DNA from: Betaproteobacteria bacterium
Lineage (GTDB): Bacteria > Pseudomonadota > Gammaproteobacteria > Burkholderiales > Casimicrobiaceae
Assembly (NCBI GenBank): GCA_013298145.1
Contig: JAAFJO010000002.1
Span: forward strand, 248,001-312,000
Reading direction: 5' to 3'
Length of the DNA: 64,000 nucleotides
Below the pieces are notes generated by a model, which was not told where the DNA came from, searched no databases, and saw only the letters and a program-made list of their open reading frames with translations. How positions within the stretch are numbered: the stretch's first letter is position 1; each line of letters starts with the position of its first letter. The position numbers were made by a program, and so were the translations under genes. Positions 52,885 to 63,266 of the stretch are shown here, piece by piece.

Positions 52885-54621
52885 CTAATGCGACCCTTGT
52901 TTGTCAGTAGCTTTGTCGCGGTACATCGCCTGATCGGCGAACGAGATCAGCGCTGCGAGTGACACGCCGTGTTCTGGGTACATGGCAAGGCCGAACGACG
53001 CGGTGATGGAAGTTTCCGCGCCAGCCACTACGAGCGGCGCTGACAAGCTTTCGCGGCAACGTTGAACCACGACATTCGCATCGTCGAGGGAAGGGAGATT
53101 TCGCAACAGCAATACAAATTCATCGCCGCCAAACCGTGCGATCAGATCACCCTCTCGCAGCGCGCGAGACAGCCGCTGTGACGTAATCGCAAGGACGGCG
53201 TCGCCAACAGCATGCCCATGTCGATCATTCACTCGCTTAAACCCGTTGAGATCAACGAAAACGAGCGCCACTGTGTCTTGCTCCGCGTAGTCGAGCAACT
53301 CGAGAAGTGATGCTGCGCGCTGTTCAAAAGTTTTTCGGTTCAGTGCGCCTGTAAGCGGATCGACAAACAGAGACGTACTCAGCTTTTGCATCGCGCGCGC
53401 TATCGTGCCCAACTCATCAGGGCGATCAATGTGCACAAGCGCAGGCGCTTCGCCTGCTGCCAATAGCCGTGTAGTGTCGGAAAGTCGCGCCACGTCTGCG
53501 CCAATCCTGCGCGCAAACCATAAGCCGAGCCCAAGCGCTGCGATGACCGCAAACGCACCGATAGAGACGCTTCGGTACACATCGCGAGTCAGTTCACCCA
53601 AGTGATCATGGCGTGGCACCGCCACGAATACTGTCCAGTTGAGTCCCGGATGATCGCTACGTCGCGTGACTGCGAGGTCTACTGTTCCGTTCTCGGATCG
53701 AAAACTAGTGCGTTGCGTCTTAACGCTTTCGGAATAGGCGTTTTTCTTTGAATGCTTCAGGAATGCGGCATACGACGCCCGAATGAGGCTCACTTCACTA
53801 TCAGTCGCTTTGCGGCGTACGGGTGTGTTGTTGATGTGCCCAACTAGGGCTGCATTCTTTGATGCCGCGACTAACTCGCCTTGCTCGTCAACGATGAATG
53901 CGACGCCAGTTTCGCTAACCTGCAATTGATTCACAAACTGTGTGAGCTGTTGTAACGGCAGGTCTGTGGCGACGACGCCATGAACTCGCCCGCCTCCGTC
54001 GCGTAGCGGCTTCGCTAGCGTTAGCGTAAGCGCTTTACTGGTTGCAGCAACATAGACGGGTGTCCATGCGGGTGCATTGCGCTGCGCGGCGACGCGATAC
54101 CAAGGACGCTCTTGCGGAACGAATCGGTCGCGTCGAAGCTCGTCGCCGCGCAGACCCGGGCCGCTACTTCGATACGCGATTCGCTCACCGCTCGCCGATT
54201 CTTTGATGCGAACCTCAACGCCAGAGGTGCCGCGATGGACGCCAATGAATCGTCCGTCGGACGCGCCAAAATATACGTATCCGCTCACCTCTGGTAGCAG
54301 GCCACTTGCAAGCCAAAGACGCTTTTCTATCCCGTCGAGTGAATGCGCAGCCAGCTGGTCAATCGAGCCTGTAGCGCCAGGAAGAAACGCCTCAGCATCG
54401 GGCGCAACGACGTTCAACACCAGCATTGGCAACGCCATGTGCGCAGCGACAGCATCGACTACGCGATCCGTTGTATCAATGAGCAATCGTTCCGAAAACG
54501 ACTCGGCCGCTCGCTTACCTGTGAGGTAAGACAATAGCCCGATCGCGCCTGCGACAAAGACGATTAGACCCACGGACGGAAGTAACAACGCCGTCCGAAG
54601 CGATGTGAATCGAAAACCCAT
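52885..54621 (-). CDS. Diguanylate cyclase with dCache sensor (GGDEF)
   Basis: The start is ATG 54621 (MGFRFTSLRTALLLPSV); the GTG at 54717 is rejected. The 578-residue protein has a transmembrane helix, a ~270-residue periplasmic dCache-like sensor (RPWYRVAAQR, GVVATDLPLQQLTQFVNQL), a second helix (SIGAFAVIAALGLGLWFA), a HAMP-like linker and a catalytic GGDEF (FGGDEF, GGDEF at 498-502). An RxxD inhibitory site sits at 489-492 (REGD), so the enzyme should make c-di-GMP and be product-inhibited. There is no EAL domain. It sits between lolA and rarA on the opposite strand. Confidence 0.92.
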   Translation of the reverse strand: MGFRFTSLRTALLLPSVGLIVFVAGAIGLLSYLTGKRAAESFSERLLIDTTDRVVDAVAAHMALPMLVLNVVAPDAEAFLPGATGSIDQLAAHSLDGIEKRLWLASGLLPEVSGYVYFGASDGRFIGVHRGTSGVEVRIKESASGERIAYRSSGPGLRGDELRRDRFVPQERPWYRVAAQRNAPAWTPVYVAATSKALTLTLAKPLRDGGGRVHGVVATDLPLQQLTQFVNQLQVSETGVAFIVDEQGELVAASKNAALVGHINNTPVRRKATDSEVSLIRASYAAFLKHSKKNAYSESVKTQRTSFRSENGTVDLAVTRRSDHPGLNWTVFVAVPRHDHLGELTRDVYRSVSIGAFAVIAALGLGLWFARRIGADVARLSDTTRLLAAGEAPALVHIDRPDELGTIARAMQKLSTSLFVDPLTGALNRKTFEQRAASLLELLDYAEQDTVALVFVDLNGFKRVNDRHGHAVGDAVLAITSQRLSRALREGDLIARFGGDEFVLLLRNLPSLDDANVVVQRCRESLSAPLVVAGAETSITASFGLAMYPEHGVSLAALISFADQAMYRDKATDKQGSH

Positions 54622-54756
54622 ATGCTTGCTGACTCTGGCCAAAACGGCGGCACAGCTTTTTTCTCTTGCATAATTTTCATGCGTTAACGTCTGTCGGGGC
54701 GGATGTGCCCTACACACGCGAGAAATTTAGGATGTATCTGAAGGCATCTGTTTCCC

Positions 54757-56046
54757 ATGGTTGATCCCCTCATCAAAGCGCCACTTGCCGAGCGCTTAAG
54801 GCCCGCATTGATCGCTGACGTGGTAGGACAACGTCATTTGCTCGGCGAAGGCAAACCGCTTGCGAATGCCATTGCGGCGAAGGTGCCGCATTCGATGCTG
54901 CTATGGGGCCCACCCGGCGTTGGCAAAACGACCATTGCGCGTTTGCTCGCAAAAGCGTTCGATTGCGAAATGATTGCCCTTTCTGCGGTGCTCGCGGGCG
55001 TGAAAGACATCCGCGAGGCCATTGAGCGCGCCCAGCTCCTGCGCGATCAGTTTGGCAAGCGCACGATCATGTTCGTCGATGAAGTGCATCGCTTCAATAA
55101 AGCGCAGCAAGACGCGTTTTTGCCGCATGTTGAATCAGGGCTTTTCACCTTCATCGGGGCCACCACTGAGAATCCTTCGTTCGAAGTGAACTCGGCGCTT
55201 TTGTCTCGCGCGCAGGTTTACGTGCTTGAGGCGCTGGATGGCGACGCGCTGAAAGCCTTGCTCGCGAAAGCGCTGAGCACGCTTGATGCAACGTACACAA
55301 TCGATCTGGATGCACAACAGCTTCTGATCGACTATGCCGATGGCGATGGTCGTCGTTTTTTGAATTTGATCGAGCAACTCGATGCAGCGGTGCACGCGAA
55401 ACACATTGCGCAAGTGAGTGTGGACGTTGTTAAAGCAACGCTCACGCGTGCACGGGCTCGGTTCGACAAAGGCGGGGAGCAGTTCTACGATCTAATCAGC
55501 GCGCTTCACAAAAGCGTGCGCGGCTCAGACCCCGACGCCGCGCTTTATTGGTTTTGCCGCATGCTTGAAGGCGGCGCTGATCCGCTCTATGTTGGGCGTC
55601 GCATGATTCGCATGGCGAGTGAAGACATCGGGCTCGCCGATCCGCGTGCCCTCGAAATTACGCTGAGCGCCGTTGCCGCATTCGAACGATTGGGTTCGCC
55701 CGAAGGCGAATTGGCGCTCGCGGAGGCCTGTGTGTTTCTAGCGGTTGCCGCGAAAAGTAATGCGATTTACCGGGCCTACAAAGAAGCGCGAGGCGCCGCG
55801 GCAGAGAGCGGTACGCGGCCTGTGCCGCTTCGCCTGAGGAACGCGCCGACCAAACTTATGAAAGACATTGGTTACGGCACCGGCTATCGCTATGCGCATG
55901 ATGAAGAGGGTGGCTTCGCCGCCGGTGAAACCTATTTCCCCGATGACATGAAGCCGCAACAGTTCTACCGCCCCGTAGATCGCGGCATGGAAGGCAAGAT
56001 CAAAGAAAAGCTGGATGAGTTGCGCGCGCGCAATCGTCAAACGTAG
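54757..56046 (+). CDS. rarA: Replication-associated recombination protein A (RarA/MgsA)
   Basis: The 429-residue AAA+ ATPase has the RarA opening [20 protein letters not shown], Walker [17 protein letters not shown], Walker [20 protein letters not shown], the [20 protein letters not shown] sensor region and the C-terminal tetramerisation domain ending in [18 protein letters not shown]. It works at stalled replication forks. The length and every motif are standard. Confidence 0.96.
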   Translation: MVDPLIKAPLAERLRPALIADVVGQRHLLGEGKPLANAIAAKVPHSMLLWGPPGVGKTTIARLLAKAFDCEMIALSAVLAGVKDIREAIERAQLLRDQFGKRTIMFVDEVHRFNKAQQDAFLPHVESGLFTFIGATTENPSFEVNSALLSRAQVYVLEALDGDALKALLAKALSTLDATYTIDLDAQQLLIDYADGDGRRFLNLIEQLDAAVHAKHIAQVSVDVVKATLTRARARFDKGGEQFYDLISALHKSVRGSDPDAALYWFCRMLEGGADPLYVGRRMIRMASEDIGLADPRALEITLSAVAAFERLGSPEGELALAEACVFLAVAAKSNAIYRAYKEARGAAAESGTRPVPLRLRNAPTKLMKDIGYGTGYRYAHDEEGGFAAGETYFPDDMKPQQFYRPVDRGMEGKIKEKLDELRARNRQT

Positions 56047-56061
56047 CGGGGTGTTTCCAGT

Positions 56062-56994
56062 ATGACTGCCGCTGCACGCACGCTCGCGAATCGTCGCGGC
56101 ATCATCGCGATGATCGGTGCGATGACTTCGTTTGTGATCAATGATGCGTTCGTGAAATATGCGAGTGCGTCGCTACCGCTTGGTCAGATCATCGTCATTC
56201 GCGGCGTTTTCGCGATCACATTCTTGCTCGGTGCGGCCTGGTGGATGGGGCTTGCGAGCGGCCCCGGTGCGCGCCTGAAGGAGATTGCAGAGCGCCCTGT
56301 GGTGATTCGATCGCTCCTTGATGCGATCGCTACGTTTACATTTCTCACCGCGCTTTTTCACTTGCCGCTTGCGAACGCAACCGCGATCAACATGGCGGCG
56401 CCGCTGTGCATCACGCTTCTTTCGGTGCTTTGGTTGGGAGAGCGAATCGGCCCCATGCGCTGGGCGGTGATCGCAGTCGGATTCATCGGCGTGATCTTCA
56501 TCGTGCAGCCGCGCGGCGAAGGCTTCAACGGCTATTCACTCGTGTGCCTACTCAGCACGTTTTTCGTGGCTTGCCGCGATTTGTATACGCGCCGCATCAA
56601 TCCTGGCACACCTTCGATTTTGATCACAATTGGCACAGCCATCGCCGTCACCGCGACGGGCGTTGGCTTGTCGTTGTTTCAGGAATGGAAACCGATCAAC
56701 GCGTGGCAACTCGCGATGCTCGCAGCCGCATCGGTGTTTCTAAGCTGCGGCTATATGCTGCTGATTCGCGCGATGCGTGCAGGTGAGGTTTCAGTCGTCG
56801 TTCCGTTTCGCTATTCGGGCTTACTCGCGGCGCTAACCATTGGATTTGCAGTGTGGGGAGAAATCCCCAACGCGCTGGCGTGGATCGGGATCGCCTTGCT
56901 CGTATCAGCCGGGCTCTACATGGTGCTTTCTGAGCGCAGCAAACACGCCAAAGCGCTAATGGCGGAAGTTGAGAATGCACGCTCCGGCGAGTAG
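56062..56994 (+). CDS. EamA-family (DMT superfamily) transporter
   Basis: The 310-residue protein has ten predicted transmembrane helices in two EamA repeats (IIAMIGAMTSFVINDAFVKY, GERIGPMRWAVIAVGFIGVI; VPFRYSGLLAALTIGFAVWG near the end). The family exports amino acids, purines or drugs; specificity is unknown. It begins 15 bp after rarA and is probably read through from it. Confidence 0.9.
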   Translation: MTAAARTLANRRGIIAMIGAMTSFVINDAFVKYASASLPLGQIIVIRGVFAITFLLGAAWWMGLASGPGARLKEIAERPVVIRSLLDAIATFTFLTALFHLPLANATAINMAAPLCITLLSVLWLGERIGPMRWAVIAVGFIGVIFIVQPRGEGFNGYSLVCLLSTFFVACRDLYTRRINPGTPSILITIGTAIAVTATGVGLSLFQEWKPINAWQLAMLAAASVFLSCGYMLLIRAMRAGEVSVVVPFRYSGLLAALTIGFAVWGEIPNALAWIGIALLVSAGLYMVLSERSKHAKALMAEVENARSGE

Positions 56995-57003
56995 TGCAAT
57001 CGC

Positions 57004-57450
57004 TTAGCGCTGCAGCAGCTCGGATCGTAGGCGCTTCGTCATTGTGAATTTCGAAAGGTCAGGCGCGTAGCCGCTTAGTTCAAGGGCGACTGTGTAGCCG
57101 CATTTCTCGTAGAAGTCTCGCGCCTGAAAGCTCCAAGTCTCAAGATAGGTCAACGTGCAGCCGCGCTTCCTTGCACCGTCTTCGAATACGCTCAAAAGTG
57201 CGCGACCAAGCCCGTGGCTTCGCAAGGCGTCTGGTAGCCACAGTTGTTGCAATTCCGCGTTGTCGCCCCACGTCCTGCCTACTGCGCCGCCCACGGCGGC
57301 GCCCATATCGTCGCGTGCGATACACGACAGATGGCGCACTTCGCTCAGTCGCGGTTCGGCCGCATCGTTGTAGTCACCTATGCCAGTATCAACGAGATCG
57401 AGCGCGGCTTGATCGCTGGGTTCATCGTGCGAGGTGATGCGGTAGGTCAT
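57004..57450 (-). CDS. GNAT-family N-acetyltransferase
   Basis: The 148-residue protein has the GNAT core: a GAAVGGAVGRTWGDNAELQQ strand pair, acetyl-CoA loop LRSHGLGRALLSVFEDGARK (motif A) and WSFQARDFYEKCGYTVALEL (motif B). The acetyl acceptor is unknown. It converges on the DMT transporter gene with a 9-bp gap and is divergent from htpG. Confidence 0.87.
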   Translation of the reverse strand: MTYRITSHDEPSDQAALDLVDTGIGDYNDAAEPRLSEVRHLSCIARDDMGAAVGGAVGRTWGDNAELQQLWLPDALRSHGLGRALLSVFEDGARKRGCTLTYLETWSFQARDFYEKCGYTVALELSGYAPDLSKFTMTKRLRSELLQR

Positions 57451-57538
57451 GGCTTGAAATCCTTGAATTCGCCCTTAGCTCGCGCTCCAGGGCGCGAATA
57501 ACAGCGCAAAAAAGTACGTCTAACAATATTTCGCGATT

Positions 57539-59431
57539 ATGAGTAAACAAACCTTATCTTTCCAAGCCGAAGTTGCCCAGCTGCTGCACTTGGTGACGCA
57601 CTCGTTGTATTCGAATAAAGAAATCTTTCTTCGCGAGCTGATTTCTAACGCATCGGATGCGTGCGACAAGTTGCGATTCGAAGCGCTCAACGATGCGGCG
57701 CTCTTCGAAGACGCACCGAACCTTGAAGTACGCGTTTCGTTTGATAAAGACGCGAAGACCCTCACGATCGCCGATAACGGTATCGGGATGTCACAGCAAG
57801 AGGCTATCGATAACCTCGGCACCATCGCAAAAAGCGGCACGCGCGAGTTCGTGAAAAAGCTCTCGGGCGATCAAAAATCGGATTCGCAGCTGATCGGGCA
57901 ATTCGGTGTCGGCTTTTATTCCGGCTTCATCGTGGCGGACAAGATCACGGTCGAGACGCGCCGCGCTGGTGCGAAGCCGGAAGAGGGCGTGCGCTGGGTT
58001 TCCGGCGGCACTGGTGATTTTGAAGTCGAAGCCATCAACAAGGCTCAACGCGGTACCAGCGTCATCCTACATCTGCGCGATGATGCGGAAGAGTTTGCCA
58101 ACACCTATCGCATCAAGAGCATCATCGGCAAGTATTCCGATCACATTTCGCTTCCCGTGCTCATGCAAAAAGAAGAGTGGGACTCAGACAAGAGCGAGTA
58201 CGTGACGAAGGATGAGTGGGAGGCGGTAAATCAGGCGAGCGCGTTGTGGGCGCGGCCGAAAAAAGACATCACGCCTGAGCAGTACAACGAGTTCTACAAA
58301 CAAATCGCCTACGATCAAGCCGATCCACTCGCGTACACCCACAACAAGGTGGAAGGCAACCAGGAGTACACACAGCTTCTCTACATCCCCGCACAAGCGC
58401 CAATGGATTTGTGGGATCGGCAGAAATCTGCGGGTGTGAAGCTTTACGTGAAGCGTGTGTTCATCATGGACGATGCGGAGTCGTTGATGCCGCCGTATCT
58501 GCGCTTTGTAAAAGGCGTGATCGATTCCAACGACTTACCGCTCAACGTTTCGCGCGAGCTCTTGCAGGAAAGCCGCGATGTGAAAGCAATTCGCGAAGGC
58601 TCCACCAAGCGCGTGCTCGGCATGTTGGAAGAGCTTGCAAACAGCGAAGACGCCGCGCAGAAGGAGAAATACGCCACGTTCTATAAAGAATTTGGCGCCG
58701 TGCTGAAAGAAGGGCTGGGTGAGGATTTCACCAACCGTGATCGCATCGCCAAGCTCGCACGCTATGCATCGACGCAGAGTGAAACTGCGACTGTAAGCCT
58801 CTCTGAATACAAAGCCCGCATGAAAGAAGGGCAAAAAGCGATTTATTACCTTACTTCGGAAACGCTTGGAACGGCGCGCTCGTCCCCGCAATTAGAGGCG
58901 TTTAAGAAAAAAGGTATCGAAGTATTGCTGATGACCGATCGCGTGGATGAGTGGACACTTTCCTTCCTACGCGAATTCGACGGCACACCCATGCAATCGG
59001 TCGCGAAAGGTGCGGTCGATCTCGGCGATCTGCAAGACGAAGCGGAGAAGAAAGCAGCCGAAACCGCAGCTGAGAATTTCAAACCGGTGATCGAAAAGCT
59101 GAAAGAGGCGCTCAAAGACAAGGCGGAAGACGTGCGCGTCACCAGCCGATTGGTCGATTCGCCCGCCTGCCTGGTTGTGAAAGACGGCGGCATGAGCACG
59201 CAACTCGCGCGCATGTTGAAACAGGCCGGACAAGCCGCACCCGACTCGAAGCCCATACTCGAAGTAAACGCGGAACATGCGCTCGCGAAAAAGCTGCACT
59301 CGCTGATCGGTACTGAATCGCAGTTCACCGATCTAGCAATGATTTTGTTTGATCAAGCGCTGCTGGCGGAAGGCGGCATGCCGGACGATCCTGCGGCTTA
59401 TGTGAAGCGCGTGAACGCGATGATTGCTTAG
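57539..59431 (+). CDS. htpG: Molecular chaperone HtpG (Hsp90)
   Basis: The 630-residue protein has the GHKL ATPase N-domain ([56 protein letters not shown]), middle domain with catalytic-loop Arg ([18 protein letters not shown]) and C-terminal dimerisation domain. It is an ATP-driven chaperone of the cytoplasm. The start is ATG 57539 ([19 protein letters not shown]). The length is normal. Confidence 0.97.
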   Translation: MSKQTLSFQAEVAQLLHLVTHSLYSNKEIFLRELISNASDACDKLRFEALNDAALFEDAPNLEVRVSFDKDAKTLTIADNGIGMSQQEAIDNLGTIAKSGTREFVKKLSGDQKSDSQLIGQFGVGFYSGFIVADKITVETRRAGAKPEEGVRWVSGGTGDFEVEAINKAQRGTSVILHLRDDAEEFANTYRIKSIIGKYSDHISLPVLMQKEEWDSDKSEYVTKDEWEAVNQASALWARPKKDITPEQYNEFYKQIAYDQADPLAYTHNKVEGNQEYTQLLYIPAQAPMDLWDRQKSAGVKLYVKRVFIMDDAESLMPPYLRFVKGVIDSNDLPLNVSRELLQESRDVKAIREGSTKRVLGMLEELANSEDAAQKEKYATFYKEFGAVLKEGLGEDFTNRDRIAKLARYASTQSETATVSLSEYKARMKEGQKAIYYLTSETLGTARSSPQLEAFKKKGIEVLLMTDRVDEWTLSFLREFDGTPMQSVAKGAVDLGDLQDEAEKKAAETAAENFKPVIEKLKEALKDKAEDVRVTSRLVDSPACLVVKDGGMSTQLARMLKQAGQAAPDSKPILEVNAEHALAKKLHSLIGTESQFTDLAMILFDQALLAEGGMPDDPAAYVKRVNAMIA

Positions 59432-59443
59432 CAGCCATCTCTA

Positions 59444-59471
59444 GCCGCGCTGATCGATTGAGAAGCGCGGC
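59444..59471. terminator. Hairpin between convergent htpG and DUF5666 genes
   Basis: GCCGCGCT and AGCGCGGC form a perfect 8-bp stem with a 12-base loop, 13 bp after the htpG stop. No T run follows, so activity is uncertain. Confidence 0.4.
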
Positions 59472-59486
59472 GATGCAGCGAGCGAG

Positions 59487-60485
59487 CTATTTCAGTTCTA
59501 CGCTTTCCGCATTCAGCCGCTTGCTGCGCACAGTGCCCTGGGCTTTGAGCAAGTTGCCAGGGACAATGAGAATGCCAAATCGCGCTTGATCGGCTTTGAT
59601 CTGGTCGCCGAATTCAAGCGAGAGCCCAGAAATCAAAAGCGACGTGTCGGCGCTGCGCGTTGAAAGCAAGCCTTGAACCGTCATGCTAGTGCCTTCGCTC
59701 GCGGCGGCAGAGAGGGCATAAGGCTGGATCGCGTCAGCTTCAAATCGATCCGGATCGCGTTGGAACTGGCCAGTGATTTGAACCAGATCGCCCGGTTGCG
59801 GCAAGAAACTGCTCACCGCTGCGAAGCTGCCGCTCGGGCGAATACGCAAGTTGCCTACGAAAAAATCGCCGGCTGACGCAGCGCAGGTATTACATCCTTG
59901 TGCTTGCACCACACCGCTGATCCTTTGCTGGGTTGTGCTGGCGCGGCGCTCGATCAAGGTGGCCCGTAAGCGATTGTTTCCGCTTGGGTAGCCATACACC
60001 TGAACTGTTTCGCCAGCGACGAGATCGCTTACGGTGCGAAGTGAAGGATCAAGGATCGTGCTCGCATCCCACTCGATGGTGCTGCCGAGAAGTGTGAGGG
60101 ATTGCGTTGATGCTGAAACTGCGTCTACGACGCCAATAAACTCGGGGGCCGCAGAGACAGACACGACGTTTCGCTCACCCGAGGCGAGTCGCGACGCCGC
60201 TTCCACACGTACCATCATCCCCGGTCGTAGCTGCGTCGATTTGCTGTCGCGAATTTCGATGCGCGTTGTCCCTGATAAAGTGAAGCCCAGGTTATTCACA
60301 AGTAGTGGACTCACCGAGGTGACGGGGCCTACTGCGACAACGGGCTTATCTTCGACCACACTGCCCGTGCCACCACCGCCGGGCGCGACTGCAAATTGAT
60401 CACCACCGCATGCGGCGAGAAACAAGCTCGCCGCAACAGCTGCGAAGAGAGTGCGCGTCGGATACAAATACACAAGTATGTTCAT
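59487..60485 (-). CDS. DUF5666 domain lipoprotein
   Basis: The start is ATG 60485 (MNILVYLYPTRTLFAAVAAS), giving a lipobox LAAC and a glycine-rich linker (PGGGGTGS). The 332-residue protein then has repeated OB-like segments (SSKSTQLRPGMMV-like: DSKSTQLRPGMMVRVEAAS, VSDLVAGETVQVYGYPSGNN, PQPGDLVQITGQFQ), the DUF5666 pattern, with a central cysteine pair (GCNTCAAS). The function is unknown; it should be an outer- or inner-membrane lipoprotein. It lies 28 bp downstream of a DUF6502 gene, a recurrent partnership. Confidence 0.8.
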   Translation of the reverse strand: MNILVYLYPTRTLFAAVAASLFLAACGGDQFAVAPGGGGTGSVVEDKPVVAVGPVTSVSPLLVNNLGFTLSGTTRIEIRDSKSTQLRPGMMVRVEAASRLASGERNVVSVSAAPEFIGVVDAVSASTQSLTLLGSTIEWDASTILDPSLRTVSDLVAGETVQVYGYPSGNNRLRATLIERRASTTQQRISGVVQAQGCNTCAASAGDFFVGNLRIRPSGSFAAVSSFLPQPGDLVQITGQFQRDPDRFEADAIQPYALSAAASEGTSMTVQGLLSTRSADTSLLISGLSLEFGDQIKADQARFGILIVPGNLLKAQGTVRSKRLNAESVELK

Positions 60486-60513
60486 AATTTTCACGGCAGT
60501 TAGGCGTCGCGCT

Positions 60514-61368
60514 TCACGTCGACGCGCCCGGATGGGACTCGTAGTTGACGTACATGCCAATACGAATACGGTAGGTTTCGTCGCCCTTGGGCGCTTCGGG
60601 CGCATCGGAGATCGCCTCAAACAATTTCGCATGCGCATCGCGCCAGCCGTCGGCGGCAACGCCTGCAATTTTTTGCGCGGATTCGAGCGATATTCCCAGG
60701 CCCCAAATGGATTGCTCGAGCTGTAGCGGCCGTGCGGCGAGCACGTTGGCGACAGAGGTGTCTAGCATCGCGCTTGAGTTGTCCTTCATCAGCGCAAGCA
60801 GCGCGTCTGATCGGCCCTGTGGTGTGAACGTGTCAGAAAGGAGCTCCACTGAGCCTTCGGCTTCTGATGCGAGGCCCAAGCGCACGAGTTCATCGAGAAT
60901 CGCGCGGGGATGAACGTCGGTCACTAGCGAGCGCGCGAGCTCCGTAAAGCTTTTCTTTTTATCGTCCTCCGCGATTGCAAGACGCTTCAGGGCGGGCTTG
61001 CGGCGCGCCTCATGCGCCCAGCGTTGAAACACCTGCGAGACCGCAGTCTCAGAACGAGTGGCAGGGCTACTTGACGCTTCACTCCCTCCGGCCAAATGAG
61101 CGGCAACAAATTTCCGGTGCAAGCCAGTCATCACGGAGAGTTTGCTCGCGTTCGCACGTTGCGCGCCGTCAATCTCTTGTTGGGCAACACGGACGAGCTC
61201 TTCGCGAAGAATGAGATCGAGTTCTGCGTAGCGTAGGCCCGCTTTGACTGCGAGCCGAAGCACGGATTGCAGAAGCCGACGAAAGACCCCGGCGACCGCA
61301 TTCGCTGAAAGAAGGGATGTCGCACCCGGCACCGAAGCGGGGGGGGATTGGGTGACCGCGTGCGACAT
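60514..61368 (-). CDS. DUF6502 family protein
   Basis: The 284-residue soluble protein matches the DUF6502 family: FRRLLQSVLRLAVKAGLRYA, ELDLILREELVRVAQQE, KLSVMTGLHRKFVAAHL and VFQRWAHE. The N-terminal half has a helix-turn-helix-like layout, so a DNA-binding role is possible but unproven. It precedes the DUF5666 lipoprotein gene in a two-gene operon. A small palindrome lies just upstream of its start. Confidence 0.78.
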   Translation of the reverse strand: MSHAVTQSPPASVPGATSLLSANAVAGVFRRLLQSVLRLAVKAGLRYAELDLILREELVRVAQQEIDGAQRANASKLSVMTGLHRKFVAAHLAGGSEASSSPATRSETAVSQVFQRWAHEARRKPALKRLAIAEDDKKKSFTELARSLVTDVHPRAILDELVRLGLASEAEGSVELLSDTFTPQGRSDALLALMKDNSSAMLDTSVANVLAARPLQLEQSIWGLGISLESAQKIAGVAADGWRDAHAKLFEAISDAPEAPKGDETYRIRIGMYVNYESHPGAST

Positions 61369-61381
61369 GACTGAATTCTAA

Positions 61382-61398
61382 ATGGGAAAAATTCCCAT
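61382..61398. promoter_or_regulatory. Small palindrome upstream of DUF6502 operon
   Basis: ATGGGAA-AAA-TTCCCAT is a perfect 7-3-7 inverted repeat 14 bp upstream of the DUF6502 start, in the gap shared with selO. Its position suggests an operator or a promoter-proximal site. Confidence 0.3.
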
Positions 61399-61481
61399 GT
61401 CAAATCAATGCGCGAATTTTTTCTCCTCCAGGTTTCTCAAGCCAAGAAACAGCCTCCCGCGTCTCACGCTAGCATCAGCCC

Positions 61482-63044
61482 ATGCTCCAGTTTGACAACC
61501 GCTTCCTCCGAACTTTTCCAGGCGACGCAAGCGCTGCACTGCATTCCCGACAAGTGCACGGCGCGATGTGGTCACAGGTGAAGCCCACCCCAGTGAGCGC
61601 GCCGCAATTGATCGCGTATTCGGTCGAAGTGGCCCAAATGCTTGGGCTTAGCGAATCGGCGCTTCAATCTAGCGCGGTAGTCAGCGCGCTTGCCGGGAAC
61701 GCGACGTTGCCTGGGATGGAGACCTACGCAACCGTTTACGGCGGGCACCAATTCGGAAATTGGGCGGGTCAATTAGGTGATGGGCGTGCCATCCTGTTGG
61801 GCGAGGCGGTGTCGCCTAATGGGGCACGATTTGAGCTTCAACTGAAGGGCGCGGGCCCCACGCCTTATTCGCGCCGCGCCGACGGACGCGCCGTGCTGCG
61901 ATCATCAATTCGCGAATTTCTTTGCTCCGAAGCGATGCATCATTTGGGCGTGCCGACGACCCGCGCGCTCTCGCTGGTGCTGACTGGCGATCGCGTGGAA
62001 CGTGACATGTTCTACGACGGTAATCCAGAGATGGAACCGGGCGCGATTGTGGGCCGTGTCGCGCCAAGTTTCCTGCGATTCGGACACTTTGAAATTTTCG
62101 CTTCCCGTGGCGAATCCGCGTTGTTGCGCATGCTCGTGGATTACACCATCGCGACGTATTACCCTGCTATCAACAACGCACATACGTCGCCAGGCGAGCG
62201 CATTTGCGCTTGGTACGGCGAGGTGTGTGAGCGCACCGCAGAACTCGTGGCCGATTGGATGCGAGTCGGCTTCGTGCACGGGGTGATGAACACGGACAAC
62301 ATGTCAATTTTGGGCCTTACCATTGACTACGGTCCGTATGGCTGGGTCGACAATTTCGATCCAGGCTGGACGCCAAACACCACCGACGCGCAAGGCCGCC
62401 GCTACGCGTTCGGACGTCAGCCTGCCATCGCGCAGTGGAACCTCGCGCGCCTGGGCGATGCGCTCGCAACACTAGAAGATGTATCAACCGATGCACTTGC
62501 CGCGTCGCTCGCACGTTACGAGCAGGCGTATGGGGCAGCGATCACACGTGCCTACAGCGCGAAACTGGGCCTGTCGCACTGGGTCGACGATGAGGGCGAT
62601 CTTCTGGATGAACTCTTCGCACTATTGGGCGAAGCTGAAATCGACATGACACTCTTTTTCCGAGCGCTCTGCCGCGCAACGAATGCAGAGGTGCTGAGCG
62701 AGGCTTTTTATTCGCCAGAGGCGTGGCACAACAATTCTGCGCGTGTGCGACGATGGTTTTCGCGTCTCGACGCGCAGGTTTTACGCGAACGCCCAAGCGC
62801 TGAAGCGCGAGCCGCTCGGGTTGCCGCGATGCTTCGGGCGAATCCGAAATACGTGCTACGAAACTATCTTGCGCAGCAGGCGATTGATGCCGCCCATGCG
62901 GGGGACTTCACGCAGATTCATCGCCTGCTTGAGGTGATGCGCCGACCGTACGACGAACAAGCAGAACATGAATCGTTTGCCGCAAAGCGCCCGGAGTGGG
63001 CGCGAGTGAAGGCAGGTTGCTCGATGCTTTCTTGTAGTTCTTGA
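61482..63044 (+). CDS. selO: SelO-family protein AMPylase (UPF0061/YdiU)
   Basis: The 520-residue pseudokinase has the SelO features [60 protein letters not shown] and [20 protein letters not shown], the metal-binding DYGPYGW loop. It transfers AMP to Ser/Thr/Tyr of proteins in oxidative-stress control. The C terminus reads GCSMLSCSS, so residue 518 is cysteine at the place where animal SelO has selenocysteine. The length is typical. It is divergent from the DUF6502 operon. Confidence 0.94.
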   Translation: MLQFDNRFLRTFPGDASAALHSRQVHGAMWSQVKPTPVSAPQLIAYSVEVAQMLGLSESALQSSAVVSALAGNATLPGMETYATVYGGHQFGNWAGQLGDGRAILLGEAVSPNGARFELQLKGAGPTPYSRRADGRAVLRSSIREFLCSEAMHHLGVPTTRALSLVLTGDRVERDMFYDGNPEMEPGAIVGRVAPSFLRFGHFEIFASRGESALLRMLVDYTIATYYPAINNAHTSPGERICAWYGEVCERTAELVADWMRVGFVHGVMNTDNMSILGLTIDYGPYGWVDNFDPGWTPNTTDAQGRRYAFGRQPAIAQWNLARLGDALATLEDVSTDALAASLARYEQAYGAAITRAYSAKLGLSHWVDDEGDLLDELFALLGEAEIDMTLFFRALCRATNAEVLSEAFYSPEAWHNNSARVRRWFSRLDAQVLRERPSAEARAARVAAMLRANPKYVLRNYLAQQAIDAAHAGDFTQIHRLLEVMRRPYDEQAEHESFAAKRPEWARVKAGCSMLSCSS

Positions 63045-63266
63045 TAGAAATTCAAATTAACTGCGCTTACCCTTTATAGTTTGAGGCTAGCGGCCAATCA
63101 GCCTCTACGTCGTGATAGAGACATAACTAGTGATCGCCCTTTTTTTAATGGGTATAAAGCGTAATAGTTGAGCTGTGAGCCGAATGGGTATTTACGAAAT
63201 CGTTCGTACGCCTAGTAAACCATTTCGCGTTGACTTCGTCTGACGATTCATTACCATGGGGTCGCT
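63045..63266. other. Intergenic region upstream of HtrA-like gene
   Basis: This 222-bp gap is A/T-richer than its surroundings. It holds a 6-bp stem (GAGGCT/AGCCTC, 63083-63105), which may be part of selO termination. No promoter could be assigned with confidence. Confidence 0.4.

Noticed and set aside
61482..63044. SelO as a selenoprotein with UGA recoding
   Set aside because: The C-terminal codon at the Sec position is TGT-type cysteine and the stop follows two serines later; no recoding is needed.
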